Origin: Ailurus styani
Taxonomy: Eukaryota > Chordata > Mammalia > Carnivora > Ailuridae
Assembly: GCA_002007465.1 (NCBI GenBank)
Contig: LNAC01000747.1
Coordinates: forward strand, 62,925 to 126,924
DNA length: 64,000 nucleotides
Direction of reading: 5' to 3'
Numbering within the stretch: position 1 is the stretch's first letter; each line of letters starts with the position of its first letter. The notes under the pieces were generated by a model. The model saw nothing but the letters and a program-made list of their open reading frames with translations, made no database searches and had not been told where the DNA came from. The position numbers and the translations under genes are program-made. Of the stretch, positions 34,664 through 46,713 are shown piece after piece.

Positions 34664-34790
34664 AAAGATGAAGAAACTCAGCCCATAGAAGATTATCAAG
34701 ATTACAGAAATGGAGAAATAGACACAGATCCATTATTGAAGCCAGGTAGTCAGGTTTAAATATCCAATTCATTTCATTATTCCATGAGGC
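34664..34790 (-). repeat. MIR SINE, antisense
   Basis: 'aaagatgaagaaactcagcc' and 'cattattgaagccaggtagt' are the complement of the MIR core and head. Confidence 0.65.
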
Positions 34791-34840
34791 TTTTAAAAAC
34801 TATTTTCTTAACACAACTTCTTTCAACAATCTAACCATAC

Positions 34841-35411
34841 TGAGATAGGGAAACTGAAGGACTCCATAAAAATCTGCTTTTTTTCTCCTTTCTGCTTCTA
34901 TTCTTGCTAGGACCTGAACCCCTACTTTACACATGCTTCATAATGCACAGAGTATATGTCCTCCTTGTAAGTGACAAGAAGTTAATAATTTCTTTAGAAT
35001 AGATAACATCTAAGGAAGGACCAAGTGAGAATGACCAGACAAAGCCATCATATGCTCATTCCAAATCACTGGAGCTAGATATCTACATGCCAAGACCCCA
35101 GGCTCTGAGGAATAATTGACTTATGAAAGACACCAGGGCACTCATCTTTGTTCTAACCAGTTCCTGGATGCCTGAGAGGGCACATACATCAGACCACAAC
35201 CCTCAATAAAAATCCAAGACATCAAGCAAAGACGAGACTTTCTCCTTTCCTTTCTGAGTCTTCATTTTCGCACTCTTTATACCTTCAATAAACTCTGCTC
35301 CTACCTCCTGCTGGCTTGCGCTTGATTTGTATCTTGCATGTAGCCAGGAAGTCTCTTGGCTGGATCTATGGGAACCCTCTCTGGTTCCTCTGACCCCGCC
35401 TGCTTACATCA
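34841..35411 (+). mobile_element. ERV1-like LTR, sense
   Basis: Starts TG ('tgagatagggaaactgaagg') and ends CA ('tgcttacatca'). An AATAAA within 'cttcaataaactctgctcct' (about 35286-35294) lies about 120 bp before the end, followed by a U5-like segment ('tctctggttcctctgacccc'). It abuts L1 sequence on the right; the left flank 'ctaaccatac' also resembles the expected L1 continuation, which would put the LTR inside the L1. TSD only weak (atac/gtat). Confidence 0.55.
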
Positions 35412-36140
35412 GTATGATCCAGCAATTCCACTTCTGGGTATTTATCTGAAGGAAATGAAAACACTAAATTAGAAAGAAACCTGCAACCATTGTGTTCATT
35501 CCATCATTATTTACAATAGTCAAGACATGGAAGCCATCCTAAGTGTCCACTGATGAATGGATACAGAAAATGTGATATAAATAAATAAACACACACACAC
35601 AAACACAAATCACACTTTGGAATATTATTTGGTCATAAAAAGAAGGAAATCCTGCCATTTGTGACAACATGGGTGGACCTTGAGGGAATCATGCTTTGTG
35701 AAATAAGCCAGACAGACAAAGACAAATACCTTATGATTTCACTTATATATGGAATTAAAAAAAAAGAACTTACAGCTACCAAGAATAGACTGTACATTTG
35801 TAGCTGCCAAAGGAGTGGTTTGGGAGTGGGTAAAATGGGAGAAAGGGATCAAAAGATATAAACTTCCAGTTATAAAATAAATAAGTCATGGGGATATAAC
35901 GTATGATATGGTAACTATGGTTAATAAAAATGCATTGCATATTTGAAAGTTGCTAAGAGAATACATTTTTAAAGTTCCCATTACAAGGAAAAAAATTTTA
36001 ACTATGTATGATGATAGATGCTAAATAGACTTATTATGGTGATCATTTTGCAATATATACAAATATCAAATCATTATGTTGTATGTACACCTAAAACTAA
36101 TGTTACATGGCAAGTATATTCCAATTAAAAAAAAGAAAAA
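35412..36140 (+). mobile_element. Older L1 3' end, sense
   Basis: 'gtatgatccagcaattccac', 'tggaatattatttggtcata', 'acaacatgggtggaccttga' and 'tgtacacctaaaactaatgt' mark ORF2 end and 3' UTR of an L1MA/B-like element. A short (CA)n lies at 35588-35604. Open frames are broken. Confidence 0.88.
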
Positions 36141-36744
36141 TACCTAAAATACATTCCCTATTTAGTCACATTATACTGTTGTAGATAAGCTATAACTGTG
36201 GCCCTTAGCAAATTACTCTCAAATCTACGTGGTTTTCTACTTTGGGGCATTTATAGCAGCCCTCATAGGTGTAAGAACACCTATCACAAAGATGCCAGAG
36301 CATTTCATACCTGCGAAGTTTCACTTCTTACAGAGAGGTATAGTCAACCTTGTCCTGGGGATTAGTTTTAGAATGTTTCGTGTTGCTTTTTGGTTTCTGT
36401 TTTTGATGAGAACAGGGCCAATCGCCCAAGATCTTAAGCTTTGTTCATTATTAAACAAAAGCTGGAACTCAGGACTCTTCACTCAAATTTTATATAGGAC
36501 ATACCATTGCTCCGTTTAGTTCTATTGTTTCCTCATGAGGAATATCTTCTTTTCCCTGAGTACATTTTTCATATAACCTGTCCTGATAATGGTAACCAAA
36601 TTGCTCTTTCTCATTCTCGCCTATTTTACCTGATGTTGCTGATGAATTTAGCATTAAAAAATGAACTCTCTCTTATGTTTAGTAGATTTTCCTATTTTCC
36701 TATTTCTCACCTAGACTGTCATCACTTTAACATTTTAGCAGTTT
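36141..36744. other. Unassigned unique-looking sequence
   Basis: A 96-codon open frame (36229-36519) without recognisable motif. No repeat identified. Confidence 0.35.
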
Positions 36745-36757
36745 CATGATTTTTGAC

Positions 36758-36788
<31 letters not shown>

Positions 36789-38739
36789 CCCCAATCAAGA
36801 TAATATTTAACACACTGAAAAATTTCCTGTGTTTATCCCCCACCTCCATTTACAGGCAAGCGCTAATCTGCTTTTTGTCCCTGTAAATTAGTTTGCATTC
36901 TTAACAAAGACAATAGAAATATACACTTTTTAAAAACATGACTTCTTCACTCAACGTAATGTTTTGGGATTTATTTATACTGCTGCATGTATCAACAATT
37001 TGTTTCTTTTATTAATGGGTAGTGTTCTGTAGTATGGATACCACATTTTGTTTATCCACTCATTTGCTGATGGATATTAGGTTATTTATTATTAAAAATA
37101 AGATTGCTATGAATATTTATGTACATGTCTTTGTGTGGACATATGTCTGTTCTCATTCCTTTTGGGTAAATACCGAAGAGTGAAATGGCTTAGTTGTATG
37201 AAGGTGTATCTTTAACTTTTTAAGAAACTGCCAGTTTTCTGGTCATTTTGCCATTTTACATTCCCACTGGAAGTATATGAAAGTTCCAGTTTCTCCACAT
37301 TCATGCATTTGTTGTTAGTCTTTTCCATTTTGGCTATTCTAATCGTGAGTAGTCCTACTCACTGTCACTACTTTAGGATCTGGCTAATGGCATTAGGCAC
37401 TTTTTTCTTATGCTCATTGGCTGTTTATGTATCGTTAGTGAAGTGTTCAAATCTTTTGCTTATTTGTTTATTGGATTGCTTATTTTCTTATCAAGTTAGA
37501 AGCGTCTTTATATATTCTAACTGCAATTCCTTGATTATAAATGTGTTTTGCAAACATTTCTTAGAAATTCATGGTTTTTCTTTTCAATCTCTTTCAAAGA
37601 TAAGAACTTTTTAATTTTGATAAGGTACAATTTACTATTTTTTATTATTATAATTTTATTATATATATGTGTGTGTATATACATATAATTTTTCTCTCAT
37701 GTTTTCTTTTAGCAATGGGTCCACTCTTATCTATTTAAAAGATTATTATTTTTCTATTGAAATAACTTTGCACTGTTGTCAAAAATCAGTTGTCTAAATT
37801 TATGTTATTGAGTGAATATTCACTTCAGTTTGACCTTCTTGATTATTTCATATCTCTATCACTATGAAATAGCCCCCTTATCACTGATATTTTTTATTCT
37901 TGGATTTTCCTTACTTTGTATATATTAATACAGCTACTGCAGCTTTCTTCTTGTTAGGATTTTAATCTTGTAACTGATTGTATCCCTGTATTTTAACCTA
38001 GTTCTGCATATATACAGAGAACTGGGCTCATGTATACATTACACTTGGAGTTTATCTTTATATTACAGCTATAGAAATAGCAAATACTTGAATACCACCA
38101 CGAACATTCTAGGATTTACAATTTTCATCTTTAATTTATCACTTTATACCTGCATATGAGAGTATGTTAATTATACTAGAATTAAAAAGAAAGAGAATAC
38201 ATGCATGTTGTAAGGACCTTTTAACAGTATACTTCTTTCATCCCTCATCCTTTGTTGTTATTATGTATTTTACTTCTTCATATCTTGTTAGCAACAAAAT
38301 ACAATGTTTGTTTCATTAAGTCATAAGTTGTATTTTAAAGAATTTTAAACATGAGAAAATAAATCCCTGGCACACATTATTAATCATTTTTAGCACCTTT
38401 AATTTTTTTTTAATCTAGGTCCAAGTTTCTATCAAGAGTCATGTTCCTTTTGCCTGTGAAACTGCTTTTATGATTTATTGTAGTGTAAGTGTTCTGGCAA
38501 CAAAGATCCTAGCTTTCATTAGTCTGAAAAATCCCTATTTTTATTTTTCAGGAATATTTGTTTGGCTACACAATTCTAGTTTTCAGTTTTCTTTTTTTCC
38601 TCTGGCTTCCATTTCTAATACAAATTCTGTAGTGATTCTTAATTCTGATCACTCTTTGATATAGTATGATTTTTATTCTTCTGGTTTTAGGAATCCATTA
38701 TCACCACTGGTTTCTAGCAGTTTGATTGTGGTATGTCCT
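36745..38739 (-). mobile_element. Old L1M/HAL1-type LINE, antisense, left part
   Basis: Landmarks: 'tgctgcatgtatcaacaatt', 'attcccactggaagtatatg', 'gtcaaaaatcagttgtctaa', 'tattaatacagctactgcag', 'ggctacacaattctagtttt' and 'ttgattgtggtatgtcct'. It includes (TA)n at 36757-36788 and a TA/TG repeat at 37660-37690. The element resumes at 39363 beyond an LTR insertion. Coding capacity lost. Confidence 0.82.
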
Positions 38740-39357
38740 TGTAGAGAGCAAAATGGAATCTCTCAGGTCAAGCTGGAGCCTGTATCGAGCAATAACACAA
38801 ACAGTTAAGGTACTACGGCTAGGAGATACCACCAGGACCAATGTCAGCTGACGCCCCAGACTGATAATGAGCAGAACCAGAGGAGGTCTACAGAGACCCA
38901 AAACTGATTAAATCCCTTAAAAAAGAAAAGGATTTTGGCAGCCAGCTGTTAGACTCTTCAGACCTCTATGTCTGACCACTTAAAAAAGGCAACTGGCACT
39001 TAAGGCTCTGCCGGATGGATCTCTGAACAGAACCAAGATCCTTCACAGCTTGGACATCAGAAGCAGTAACAGAAGAGACAGAGGCCTTATCTCAGCTGTG
39101 CGCCTACAGACTGACTTCGCGTTTGGTTCCTTATTTCCCTACACCCTTCTGTTATCTTGTTTGTTGTGTGGCTCCTCTTTCATCTTGCTCTATGTACTGT
39201 GTAGGAAGCCAAGTTTAATCACATAGTGAAATGTCACTGAATCTGGAATCCTGAACCTGCTTTATCACTGTGATTTAACTTGGCTTTATGATTGAAGAAT
39301 GCTGACATTGGGGAAAGACACAGCTGGTGTGTGTGCCTTCCTAGAGTGCTGATGGCA
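38740..39357. mobile_element. 618-bp solo LTR-like insertion in an L1
   Basis: A segment starting TG (tgtagagagcaaaatgg) and ending CA (gtgctgatggca) is flanked by an exact 5-bp duplication GTCCT (38735-38739, 39358-39362). It precisely interrupts antisense L1/HAL1 sequence, which continues on both sides. These are the hallmarks of a solo LTR. I cannot place it in a named family or fix its orientation; no clear AATAAA was found on either strand. Confidence 0.7.
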
Positions 39358-39362
39358 GTCCT

Positions 39363-40010
39363 GGTGTGAATAATATTGTATATTCTGTTTTTATTTTTAT
39401 TTTATTTTATTTTATTTATATTCTTTGCCCAAGGGGTACAGGTCTGTGAATCATCAGATATTCTGCTTGCATTTCATCGAGCTTTATTGGATCTGTGGGT
39501 TTATAGTTTTAAAAATATTTAGAAAATTACTGTTCTTATTATGTATTCAAATATTTTTCTGTCCTCTCCCCCACACTGACACATACACAAATCTTCTGAG
39601 ATGACAGTTACTTGAAAGTTAGACTGCTTGATATTTTCCAGCTGATCGCTGATGTTCTGTCCATATTTTTCTCTCCCTGTTTCAATTTTGTTAATTTCTG
39701 TTATTTTATATTCAAATTCACTAATCTTTTCTTTTTTCTGCATTGTCTGATCTACTCTTTATTCCATCCTGGATGCCCCTATTATTGACATTTTTTTTTC
39801 TATTCTTCCATTTTTTAGTATTTTTCATTCCTTTGCTCATGTTTATTTTTTCTTTTAAATCCTCAAGTAAATTTTGCTAAGCCTTTGTTTTTACTTTGGG
39901 ATCTGGTTATATTGACTGATTGGGTTTTTTTTTTTTTGATGACAAGTTGCCTTTTCCTGATTCTTACTATATCTAATGATTTTTTTATTTGGCGCTATGT
40001 AATTTATTTG
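39363..40010 (-). mobile_element. Old L1M/HAL1-type LINE, antisense, right part
   Basis: Continues the element split by the LTR: 'catcgagctttattggatct', 'gtgggtttatagttttaaaa', 'tattcaaatatttttctgtc', 'gctgatcgctgatgttctgt' and 'ttcactaatcttttctttt'. A tiny L1 insertion lies at about 39383-39457. Confidence 0.78.
39383..39457 (-). mobile_element. Micro L1 insertion, antisense
   Basis: A T-rich tail with TTTTA units (39383-39424) is followed by only about 30 bp of L1 3' end ('cccaaggggtacaggtctgt'), identical in layout to the young L1 ends at 25.4 and 40.5 kb. The short repeat atattctg flanks it. Confidence 0.8.
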
Positions 40011-40320
40011 GCATATAGCTCCTTAGTCATAATTTTCCTGATTATTGTTATGATTGGCAGAAAAACCATGTCAATATTTTTATTTTAAAATCATACATTT
40101 ACCTAACAACCATTTATTTGTCATATACAATATGTAAGACATTAAGCTAGAATCAGCTAGTCCTTGGTGGAGTCCCTCATTGCTACTCACTATACATACC
40201 TAAACTGTTGGTCGTCCTGGTGAATACATTCCAGGAAAATATGGAGAACATATTGACATGGATTTATAGCAAGACAGAATATACTCCAATAATACACTTT
40301 CTTTTTTTTTAATAATATTC

Positions 40321-40401
40321 TTTTTTTTTTTAGATTTTATTTATTCATTTGACAGAGGGAGAGATTACAAGTAGGCAGAGAGGCAGGCAGAGAGAGAGGA
40401 G
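40321..40401 (-). mobile_element. CAN-SINE, antisense, 3' part only (runs into gap)
   Basis: 'agattttatttattcatttg' and 'aagtaggcagagaggcaggc' are the tail and CT-rich part of an inverted young SINEC. The head is hidden in the N gap. Confidence 0.9.
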
Positions 40402-40527
40402 NNNNNNNNNNNNNNNNNNNNNNNNNNNNNNNNNNNNNNNNNNNNNNNNNNNNNNNNNNNNNNNNNNNNNNNNNNNNNNNNNNNNNNNNNNNNNNNNNNN
40501 NNNNNNNNNNNNNNNNNNNNNNNNNNN
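40402..40527. other. Assembly gap (126 Ns)
   Basis: A run of N between the GA-rich SINE interior and the poly(T) of the L1 tail. It should hold the remaining SINE head, about 100-130 bp if the SINE is full length. Open frames drawn across it are meaningless. Confidence 0.99.
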
Positions 40528-40779
40528 TTTTTTTTTTTTTTTAATTTTATTTTTATTATTTGCCCAAGGGGTACAGGTCTGTGAATCATCAGGCTTACAT
40601 CTTTCACAGCATTCACCAAAGCACAAACCCTCCCCAATGTCCATAACCCATCCACCCTATCCCTACCCTCCCACCCCCCAGTAACCCTCAGTTTGTTTTA
40701 TGAGATTAGAAGTCTCTTATGGTTTGAAAAATAATGAAACAAGATGGGATGGGGAAGGAGACAAATAATACACTTTCTT

Positions 40780-43089
40780 AAAGGAAATGCCTTTTAGCCT
40801 TTCAAATACTGTAGTATGTAGAGACCTATAGGATAGATTATGCCAGTAGAAAATGTTTACTCCTTTTAATATTTCTGCACATTTTTATATTACTTGCAAA
40901 CTTGTCCTTGTTTATTTGTTTTCAAATAAGCAAATACTCTTGCTCATTCAGAAAATGCTCATTAAATAATGGTCCATGTAAATCTACTTTTTAATAGTAG
41001 AAATTTAAATTATCTTGCTTGGAAAAATGTTTTGGGAAAAATGTTTTGGAGAATTATAGATTGCTAAAGAAAAATTAGAAAGCAAATGTTTCCAAATCAT
41101 TTGAGGGAGCATAAAGCCACCCTATGACCACATATATTCTGGCCGTATTTGTTTGTTATTGTTGTGTTGTAAGGGTTAGGGTTGGAGGAAGCAAATTAAT
41201 TATGTCCCTTTTTTTTCAGGTTTCAGATAAATTGGTCTATCCGAACCATAAAATCAGATTGGTTAAGAATACAGCTTTAGCTACAGTAAAGCTTGACTGA
41301 AGAATGTGGGTTGGACCACTAATGAAAATTGGTGCCTACTATGGCCCATCCTGCCATAAGCAGTAGAGCGGCTAGAGAGTTTCTAGGGCCACTGCAGGGT
41401 GGGGAAGCCCTGCCACTGTGAGCTAATCAAATGTAGGGGAGGAGGTGAGGAGGGAATGGCAAGTTTCTTGTAGAACCAAGGGGTGTAGTCAAGTATTAAT
41501 GGCGTTCATTTTCCAGTCTTATGTCACATTTCTTTTGTGGGAAGAAATGAATAACTTGTTGGGAGGTAAAAGCTTCTTCCCCAAAACTTCATCAAGACAG
41601 TGAAAGACTGAGGGGAGTGGAAGGAAATATTTCTCTTTCCAATGGCCATTTTGTTAAAGCAAATAGGCAGACTTTAGGTTCTGCTTGTTTTCTGCCTCTT
41701 GTGATTTATTGTGATCTATAAAGATAAATGACTATTCACAAAAGTATAGTGAAATTGCCCTGGACAACTCAAGTTAGTAACTTAGGCTTTAATGTTTAAA
41801 TGCTTGCCTCTTTCACGTGGTTTGAGTTTTCTAAAAGGAATTAATTATCAGGATAATTGCTTGGTTATTTGTTGTATTTCCCTAAGTTTATAAAAATAGA
41901 TAAGGGTAGAATTTTTTCTACATTGCTTATAATTAAGACTTATTACTGATTGTCAAATTAAAGTTACTTCATTATTTTAATATATTCATACTCAAATTTT
42001 ATTCATTTTTACATTTAATTATATATTAATTTATTATATTATTATTTATTTTATTATTAGTCTATGGGAAAAGAAATAGATGTTATTCATCTGAAACCTA
42101 TTCTACAATGAAATTTACATATTTACATAAGTGAGGTCATAGCTGAAGATTAAAAAACAGTTAATTGACATAGCTTGGAGATTGATGGTCACATTCCTTA
42201 AGAGATAACTTGAACTATTTAGAGTTCAGAAGATTAAATATTGAAGACTTAAAATAACAATGAAACACATATTTATCACTAAAGTGTCGTCAGTGTAGCA
42301 AAGATATGAATCTCTCAACCAGATCTTTTTCCTTTAACATGGGTCTGGAGATCTATATATATGTATATAAAATTTTTTTTTCTTCACTCTCTCAGCCTTT
42401 ACTAAATTGCCACACTGCCCAGATTTCTGCCTCAATAAATAAACTTATCAAAAAGCTCTTTGGAAAAATTTTCCCAATAAGGTAATTAATTAGAGGCTCT
42501 TTGGATCTGGTATACGCCAATATTTACTAGTCTACATTGAAACCATGAATCATATATATGGCTAATGGAAAAGGACTTTAGTGTGGATGATAGTTTCCAT
42601 TCAGTGACTTTAATTATAATTACACCATGACTACAAATGTAATTATAATTTACTACCTTATAATATAGACATTATCTTCAAAATTAACTTTCTCTAAAGT
42701 TTCTTCAATCATTTCCAAACTCCACGGACATTTCTTCATCTTAGCAGTACAGTCTGTATTTGTATATTGTTTTGATCTTTTTAACATAAACAAAGGAGGA
42801 AAATCATATCCATGTGCCTTTCTTTCCCCAGTTAGATAACACATGAGAGGAGAGGTTACTTATTCTCCCTGTTTTGGATCACTTATAACAATCTAGTCTG
42901 GAAATAGACATTAGTATGATGAAGTTGCTTTGTCACATTAGATACCAACCTAAATCTCTGGGCTGATTTATTTGGTATGTGGTATGGTTTGTTCCATTTG
43001 ATGAGCATTCTTGGGGTATATCCAAATTTTGAATATGTCATATTCTTTTGGCAAGTACATATTCCTCATACTTAATATAGAACCATGGT
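40780..43089. other. 2.3 kb without a recognised feature
   Basis: A comparatively GC-richer patch at about 41320-41480 stands out from AT-rich surroundings, but no gene or repeat could be named. A perfect 14-bp tandem (ggaaaaatgttttg x2) lies at 41021-41048. Confidence 0.4.
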
Positions 43090-43185
43090 TTGCAAACCAC
43101 TATGCTAGGCATTGGGGAGTAATAAATAAAGATTAATATAAAGATGGTGCTCTCCTCCTTCAAGGTGAGATTAACTGTAGAGGTG
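43090..43185 (-). repeat. L2 LINE 3' fragment, antisense
   Basis: 'ccactatgctaggcattggg', 'gagtaataaataaagatt' and 'tctcctccttcaaggtgaga' follow the antisense L2 3' end. Confidence 0.6.
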
Positions 43186-43490
43186 TTTCGGGTAAAGTAG
43201 AGCATATAGACTGAGAAGCAGGCAGTGAGAAGCAGGCAGCTTAACTTTTCAAGGGAAACAACAGTGGTAATTTGTGTAAACCGCTACCTCTCATAATGGT
43301 AAAAGAAAGTGAATATATTTGGAATTATGACTTTGAGCTGAATACATACAAAACCACAATTATAGAGAAAAAGTTAGCATCTTTATTTTACTAGGTCATT
43401 AGGAGTAAGAAGGGATCTGTGATATCTTGAAAAGAATCAGTTATTTATTCATTAGTTTTTTAATACATATACTCACCTAATTTTCTTCTG

Positions 43491-43572
43491 TTCATTATTC
43501 CAAATTTATTGAACATCTACTACCTGCCATGTTCTCTTTTAGCTGTTAGGGATACAAAGGAAATTAACATAC
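43491..43572 (-). repeat. L2 LINE 3' fragment, antisense
   Basis: 'ttattgaacatctactacct', 'gccatgttctcttttagctg' and 'ttagggatacaaagg' follow the antisense L2 3' end. Confidence 0.65.
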
Positions 43573-44314
43573 ATGTTTACTATCATATATGATTTCACAG
43601 TCTTCTTGGAAGAGATTCAAAATCTACCCTGAACAAGCCCAGTCTTTGCACTGGAGGACAAGCAATGGTCCAGGCCAATTCCATTGCCCCAAGATCCCCA
43701 TAGCAGCATCTCTTTTTCTACCATTATTATTCCAGTCTTTTAAGACATCAAAACTTTTCCTCTTTATAAACTCCTTTTCAGAAAGGATTCATTATTTCAG
43801 AAATAATCATTGAAGAATCGCATTCGAATTATTGCTAGCTAATTTTAATGGTCTGGCAAAATTTTGGAAAGAATGCATTAGATGCTCAGAATAAAAATGG
43901 AGATCAAAATAGATTTTTGGCAGAGGTCACAAGGGCACTAACAGAACAGGTAAAGGTGCCAATTCATTTGTGATATATTTTAATGTTCTGTGAAGAAGAA
44001 AATGACAACAATGAAAAAGAAATGATGGTGTTACCATATAGAGAAATAATTAAAATGCTATTTTAGAGGTATTATTATTAGGGAAAGATACTTGTTCATA
44101 ATATGCCATAACATGAAAAAAAGAATTTTAGAAAAGTGCCACATTATGAATATTTACTGTGTTGAAATACATATGTAATACATGAATAGAAAAAATCAAA
44201 AATATATAGACCAAAAAATGTGTTGACCCTGAACAGTTGGATAAATTTATGGTGGATGTTTTAAGATTTTTCTTCTAATATCTGGATCCTGTATTACTCT
44301 GTATTTTTCTACCA

Positions 44315-44510
44315 TTTTGAACTTTTTAATTGAGATGTAATAGAAGTATACAAATGTGTGCAGATCATAAATGAATTGCTTGATGCCTTTTCACAAATTG
44401 AGTACACCCATGTACACAGTGCCCAAATCAGGAGACAGAACATTATCAGAATCTCAGAAGCAGCCTATCTCCTACTATTTCCCTCCATTTACTGCCTTGT
44501 AAATCACTTT
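44315..44510 (-). repeat. Old L1 3' UTR-like fragment, antisense
   Basis: 'gatgccttttcacaaattga', 'gtacacccatgtacacagtg' and 'aatcaggagacagaacatta' resemble the complement of older L1 3' UTRs. Confidence 0.55.
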
Positions 44511-45508
44511 CCTAAAGGCATTAACTTCAATCTTGGGTAGAGGTCTGTGTGAACATAAAGTGTTATGTTAATGTACAAATTGCTGAATTCTTTCTGTGGT
44601 TACTGTATGTCGGGTACACAAAGTTCCAAATATTTAACTGAATCAGTATTTGTGAATATACTTGTCAATCTAAAATACACCATGCAAATGCAAGTAATTA
44701 TTATTTTATACTTCTCTGACCTGAGAAGCAAAGATAGTAACTGACGTGCTTCTGATTTTGTTTCTCATTTTTTTAGTCAACTCATACTTATTTCATACAA
44801 TTTCAGGTTATTCAGGTAGTTAACAGAATACAGTTCAAGGCTTTTTAAATGACAGCATTTTCTTATTCCAACACAAGGACCAGAGATTTGGCCAGTTTTG
44901 TCAAAGTGGATGACTAGTTTGGAAAGATTACAGTTTAGATTGGATGCTCTTTTCTGAAAGAATCTGTGCTTGTCAGCTTCCCAAACTGGTCAAGTCAGTG
45001 ACCAAATCCCCATGAGACTGCACACATGTAAATGATATTTGTAAAGTCTCTCTGAGTTAATGAATGTGAAATTTATAGCAGTCTCTCAGTTGGGGAACTG
45101 GCTTTCTGGATGGATATCAGTTTAACCCCATAATTACTTCTCTGGATTTCTCCCAATTCCTCTAAAAGCACAGTATTTTCAAAACTGGAAGACAGCCCTG
45201 TATTATTTGAAACCATGATTTTCAAATTTTGAATTAATAAAGTACAACTAAAGTAAACTATGCCAATTTTAAAAATGTATTATTTTTATCATATGTGGTA
45301 AACATGAAAGGAAGTTATTTATGGGAAGATTTAAGATATTGACAAGAGCTAAATAAGTTTATCTTTTTGCTTCCTTCTTAATAACAATTTATATTAACTG
45401 ACAAAACATGAGACCAGCTTGTATCAAAGAAGAACGCTTCTACAAAACTTAGGAAGCTTTGAAAAGAATGAAATAGCCCTGTATATACCAATATGGAAGA
45501 TATTTATA
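44511..45508. other. Unassigned sequence
   Basis: About 1 kb, no repeat or gene recognised. Confidence 0.4.
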
Positions 45509-45523
45509 ATATAGTACTACTTA

Positions 45524-45731
45524 GGGCACCTGGGTGGCTCAGTGGGTTAAAGCCTCTGCCTTCAGCTCAGGTCATGATCTCAGGGTCCTGGGATCGAGGC
45601 CTGTGTCGGGCTCTCTGCTCGTCAGGGAGCCTGCATCCTCCTCTCTCTCTCTGTCTGCCTCTCTGACTGCTTATGATCTCTCTCTCTCTCTCTCTCTCTC
45701 TCTGTCAAATAAATAAAATCTTTTAAAAAAT
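45524..45731 (+). mobile_element. Young CAN-SINE, sense
   Basis: Near-consensus SINEC with head 'gggcacctgggtggctcag' and the 'gtgggttaaagcctctgcc' variant. A (CT)n expansion lies at 45677-45702. Perfect 15-bp TSD atatagtactactta (45509-45523, 45732-45746). Confidence 0.98.
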
Positions 45732-45746
45732 ATATAGTACTACTTA

Positions 45747-46706
45747 AAAAAGGGATTGCCACAGGAAATAGCTTTAATATGCTACCTTTGATGTATAGAA
45801 TGAATAAATAGATAAACAGGTTGATATGCTCATATTTGCACAATATATTTTTTGAAGAGAACACAGAAACTTGGAGAGAATGACTGGGACAAGGAAGGAG
45901 ATTTTCTTTTTAAAATTATGGTCATCTATATTTTGTATTTCATGCCATGTATATTTATTACCTCTACCAAAACATATTTAAAAAAAGAAAACAGAATACT
46001 TTGGACTGTACAATTTAAGACCCCAAGAACAAAGTCAAACCTATAAACCCTTGATTCAAATATTTAAACCTTGCTTCCTAATGAAGTTGCCTTCTTTTCA
46101 TTTTGTCACACTGTCACTCAGGGCCATAGGCCTTTCATAAATAATTTTTGTTGGTTCTTTCCCTAATGTTTTTTCAAATACATGTTAATTAGTGTCTGTG
46201 ACCAGTCATGCATGGTAGGGGTGATAGAGTCAAGCATATGGGAAGGCAGTGGATTCAGTTAATGAAGGTGCTTTGGACTCACAATAGGTTTTTGTGTTCC
46301 AATTGATGTACAAAAGTCAATAAATTAAGCACCTAATTAGTTTATAATCTTCTTACAGGTGTTATGTTGCACAAAGAAATGGTCAGTATTTCCATGTTTT
46401 ACAGGCTTTACTGTTATTATTACATGGTGAAAACTGTTTTTTTGACGTTTGGTGTTCTGTTTTGTAAGAGTTTTAAGCAATCAAACTTACCTTTAGAAAG
46501 CATTTTATTTACTATTTCTGAATTATTTATGTATAGCCTGAATTAGATTCAGTAAAAGATAAAAATCCAAACAAAAAATTAAAATTTAAAAGATCATGAA
46601 GGTGAAATATAGTCAGATCATGTGTTTATTTGCACTTTAACAAAATCCTATTTTGAGCAGCTGGTCCCATACAGTAGAGACTCTATTTTGACAAATACCC
46701 TTTTTT
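45747..46706. other. AT-rich sequence, nothing recognised
   Basis: About 1 kb, short open frames only. Confidence 0.4.
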
Positions 46707-46713
46707 TCTTTCA

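Larger units (their letters stand above)
40304..40763 (-). mobile_element. Young twin-primed L1, antisense, with nested SINE and assembly gap
   Basis: A perfect 16-bp TSD, aataatacactttctt (40288-40303, 40764-40779), encloses the whole block. Inside are a T-run, an antisense SINE (40321-40401), Ns, then antisense L1 3' end (40528-40726) and an inverted sense ORF2 scrap (40727-40763, 'aatgaaacaagatgggatgg'). The two L1 halves are adjacent in L1 coordinates. Confidence 0.9.

Noticed and set aside
40345..40684. Open frames of about 100-110 codons crossing the gap
   Set aside because: They translate Ns, SINE and L1 3' UTR; the continuity is an artefact of the gap.
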